Assembly: GCF_030545015.1 (NCBI RefSeq)
Contig: NZ_CP120653.1
Span: 2,232,001 to 2,296,000 of the forward strand
Length of the DNA stretch: 64,000 nt
Direction: 5' to 3'
From: Myroides sp. JBRI-B21084
GTDB lineage: Bacteria; Bacteroidota; Bacteroidia; Flavobacteriales; Flavobacteriaceae
Shown here: positions 61,699-64,000 of the stretch, piece by piece
Layout of the letters: each line of letters begins with the position of its first letter
Position numbering within the stretch: the stretch's first letter is position 1
Made by a program: the position numbers and the translations under genes
Notes under the pieces: generated by a model
The model's database searches: none
What the model was told of the DNA's origin: nothing
Seen by the model: only the letters and a program-made list of their open reading frames with translations

Positions 61699-62628
61699 AT
61701 GGCAAGTAAACACAATTTAATAAGCAGATTAACCCGTATTGTTGAACTTTTTCAATTACATAGTACAAACGGTTTAAGTTTTGAAGAAGTTAACGAACAC
61801 TTAAAAAGTACATTTACAGATGAAAATCAAAGTATTTCATTGCGTACATTTCAACGCGATTTAAAAGATATTGAATCATCGTTAAAAATTAAAATTACAT
61901 TTAATAAAATAAAGAAAAAGTATGTTTTAGACGAGAATAGTACTGAAAACTCACTAAAAAACAGTCAGTTGTTTACATTAGAAAGCCTTAAAATGTTACA
62001 CATAGCACAAGATGTTGCCGAAAGTAATTTTATATTGTTAGAAGAACGTACAGCAACTGGTTTAGAAAATTACAATTGTATAAAAAATGCCATTTGCTTA
62101 AAAAAACATTTAGAATTTCATTATCAAAAGTTTGATCAGTACAAAAGCAATCGTAGAAAATTAATGCCTTTAGCGCTTAAAGAAAGTAAAAATCGTTGGT
62201 ATGTGGTTGGTTATGAATTGCAAAACGGTTTAAAAATTAATCAATTAAAAACATTTGCGTTAGACCGTATGTACCAATGCGAAGCAACTACAACTTTTGT
62301 TTTAAATAACCCCATAAACGTAGCCAATCATTTTACCGATTTTTTAGGTGTAACCACCAAGCCTTTAGATGGCTTTGCCGAAAAAGTACATGTAACCATT
62401 GAAACATCAATAGAATATGGAAAATATTTTAGTACGTTGCCCATTCATCCCTCGCAAAAAACCGAAATTATAAACGGTAAAACCATTATAAATTTACAGC
62501 TAATTCCAACTACCGAATTGGTTGCCGAACTTCTTTCGCACAACCATCAAATAAAAGTTACGCAACCCAAAAAATTAATCGAAACCATTAAAAAAATTCT
62601 TTCGCAAAACTTAAAACAATACAATTAA
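61699..62628 (+). CDS. WYL-domain transcriptional regulator
   Basis: 309 residues from ATG 61699 (a TTG at 61687 would overlap the gene before). N-terminal winged HTH (SRLTRIVELFQLHSTNGLSF, then TFQRDLKDIESSL) and a central WYL-type domain (about residues 115-200: LMPLALKESKNRWYVVGYEL), with a C-terminal WCX-like extension. WYL regulators often sense nucleotides or nucleic acids and many sit beside anti-phage genes. It lies 4 bp downstream of the SLOG-like gene, a tight pair. A real regulatory target cannot be read from the sequence. Confidence 0.88.
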   Translation: MASKHNLISRLTRIVELFQLHSTNGLSFEEVNEHLKSTFTDENQSISLRTFQRDLKDIESSLKIKITFNKIKKKYVLDENSTENSLKNSQLFTLESLKMLHIAQDVAESNFILLEERTATGLENYNCIKNAICLKKHLEFHYQKFDQYKSNRRKLMPLALKESKNRWYVVGYELQNGLKINQLKTFALDRMYQCEATTTFVLNNPINVANHFTDFLGVTTKPLDGFAEKVHVTIETSIEYGKYFSTLPIHPSQKTEIINGKTIINLQLIPTTELVAELLSHNHQIKVTQPKKLIETIKKILSQNLKQYN

Positions 62629-62663
62629 AGTCAATCAAAAAATGGAAATTTAAAAAAATCATA

Positions 62664-62671
62664 TACTTTTG
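62664..62671 (+). promoter_or_regulatory. -7 promoter element for topA
   Basis: TACTTTTG matches TAnnTTTG fully, 19 bp before the topA ATG, and lies just after the WYL gene stop. Confidence 0.5.
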
Positions 62672-62690
62672 CTTTTCAAAATAAAAACGA

Positions 62691-64000
62691 ATGGCAAAGA
62701 ACTTAGTGATTGTAGAGTCGCCTGCAAAGGCAAAAACAATAGAAAAATTTTTAGGGAAAGATTATCAGGTAGAATCAAGCTTTGGGCACATTGCCGATTT
62801 ACCTTCAAAAGAGATTGGTGTTGATATTGAAAATAATTTTAAACCAAAATACGAAGTTTCTGCCGATAAAAAAGCAGTTGTAAAAAAGCTAAAAGATCTT
62901 TCAAAAAAAGCCGAAATGGTTTGGTTGGCATCCGATGAAGACCGTGAAGGAGAGGCCATTGCTTGGCATTTAGCCGAAGAATTACAATTGAAAGGTACCC
63001 AAACAAAACGTATTGTTTTTCATGAAATTACTAAAACTGCTATTCAAAAAGCAATAGAAAATCCACGTACAATTGATTATAACTTGGTAAACGCACAGCA
63101 AGCGCGCCGTGTGTTAGACCGTTTGGTGGGTTACGAACTTTCGCCTGTATTATGGAAAAAAGTACGTGCCGGTTTATCTGCAGGGCGTGTACAATCGGTT
63201 TCGGTACGTTTAATAGTAGAGCGCGAACGTGAAATAGAAAAGTTTAAAAGTGAATCGTCGTTCAGTATAACTGCCGAATTTGTAGCACAGAACGGAAAAT
63301 CGTTTAAAGCCAAATTACCTAAAAACTTTAAAACGCAACAAGAAGCTCAATCATTTCTTGAAAAAAATATAGGTGCAACATTTGCCGTTTCAGATTTAGA
63401 AACCAAACCAGCAAAAAAATCACCAGCAGCGCCATTTACCACATCAACCCTACAACAAGAAGCATCGCGTAAATTGTATTACTCGGTATCGCAAACTATG
63501 ATGTTGGCGCAGCGTTTGTACGAAAGCGGATTAATTACCTATATGAGAACAGATAGTGTTAATTTATCGCAAGATGCCATTAAAGCTGCCGAAAGTGAAA
63601 TTATAAATTCTTACGGAAAAGAATTTAGTAAACCACGAAATTTTTCAACCAAAGCCAAAGGAGCACAAGAAGCTCACGAGGCCATTCGTCCAACAGATAT
63701 GTCGCGCCATACTGTTGCGATCGACCGTGATCAGGCACGTTTATACGAATTAATTTGGAAAAGAACCATTGCTTCACAAATGAGCGATGCCCAATTAGAA
63801 CGTACCAACGTAACCATTGTTGCAAATACACACAGTCAGCATTTTGTTGCAACGGGTGAAGTATTGCTTTTTGAGGGTTTCTTAAAAGTGTACTTAGAAG
63901 GTAACGATGATGAGGAAGAAGAACAAGAAGGTTTGTTGCCAGCATTAAAAATAAATGAAGCATTACAAAATAACTACATTACGGCAACCGAACGTTTTTC
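62691..64000 (+). CDS. topA: DNA topoisomerase I (N-terminal part, cut by window edge)
   Basis: Relaxes negative supercoils by cutting one strand through a tyrosine. The frame opens at ATG 62691 and runs off the right edge after 436 codons. TOPRIM domain: KNLVIVESPAKAKTIEKF, then LASDEDREGEAIAWHL (DxDxE metal site, about residues 82-97). The catalytic tyrosine is Tyr284 in LITYMRTDSVNL. The zinc/CTD part is not in the window. It is separate from the SLOG-WYL pair by its own promoter element. Family assignment is certain. Confidence 0.97.
   Translation, partial: MAKNLVIVESPAKAKTIEKFLGKDYQVESSFGHIADLPSKEIGVDIENNFKPKYEVSADKKAVVKKLKDLSKKAEMVWLASDEDREGEAIAWHLAEELQLKGTQTKRIVFHEITKTAIQKAIENPRTIDYNLVNAQQARRVLDRLVGYELSPVLWKKVRAGLSAGRVQSVSVRLIVEREREIEKFKSESSFSITAEFVAQNGKSFKAKLPKNFKTQQEAQSFLEKNIGATFAVSDLETKPAKKSPAAPFTTSTLQQEASRKLYYSVSQTMMLAQRLYESGLITYMRTDSVNLSQDAIKAAESEIINSYGKEFSKPRNFSTKAKGAQEAHEAIRPTDMSRHTVAIDRDQARLYELIWKRTIASQMSDAQLERTNVTIVANTHSQHFVATGEVLLFEGFLKVYLEGNDDEEEEQEGLLPALKINEALQNNYITATERF

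Overview
The window reads as chromosomal DNA from a member of the Bacteroidota, most likely a Flavobacteriaceae species near Flavobacterium or Myroides. The evidence is AT-rich intergenic DNA, -7 promoter elements of the TAnnTTTG type, type IX secretion C-terminal sorting domains, a 14-gene nuo operon with the short NuoG, an HU-HIG type histone-like protein, and the gene order pdxA, DUF177, rpmF, fabH, accB, accC. The genus is an inference. Both ends cut genes: aspS on the left (its C-terminal part is missing) and topA on the right (its C-terminal part is missing).

Layout. 1-8 kb holds aspS, a BrnQ branched-chain amino acid carrier, small lipoproteins, an MFS exporter, a DUF6891 protein, a luciferase-like flavin oxidoreductase and an MpaB-family haem oxygenase. 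8-20.8 kb is the complete nuoA to nuoN operon on the minus strand, with a recognisable -7 element before nuoA and a terminator after nuoN. 21-22.2 kb holds a cold-shock gene and then about 0.9 kb of unusual, gene-poor DNA with paired repeat ends, a small membrane ORF and an orphan terminator. 22.2-27.8 kb is a lipid, ribosome and vitamin block (accC, accB, fabH, rpmF, DUF177, pdxA, divergent ribE). 27.9-31.2 kb is an inorganic carbon block: two beta-carbonic anhydrases, a SulP transporter and a small secreted protein. Two identical tRNA-Gln genes follow.

31.7-43.2 kb is mostly housekeeping: a DUF2723 membrane protein, thiL, an outer-membrane-like protein, aspA, yraN, an S66 peptidase, bacilliredoxin, an acyltransferase, an acyl-ACP desaturase and an HD phosphohydrolase. 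43.2-52.3 kb is the most unusual region. Two large secreted T9SS proteins (658 and 1608 residues) lie among many short interspersed repeats. One of them carries repeat-derived codons after its start, a 14-bp tandem duplication in its signal peptide and a run of ten G inside the coding sequence. Upstream of the 1608-residue gene, next to an HU-like gene, is a four-unit array with an exact 22-bp period. A TPR/HTH regulator sits just beyond.

54-61 kb is a housekeeping block read from the minus strand: miaB, a sigma-54 activator, lptE, a TPR protein, secG, groS and groL. At the right end, a possible SLOG/Rossmann nucleotide-binding protein is followed directly by a WYL-domain regulator, and then by topA.

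The strongest candidates for something not yet described are the 22-bp palindromic array (50854-50941), the repeat-riddled and possibly phase-variable surface-protein locus (43.2-45.9 kb), the 21.42-22.12 kb cassette-like element, and the SLOG-like/WYL gene pair. All calls come from reading the sequence; no database search was run.
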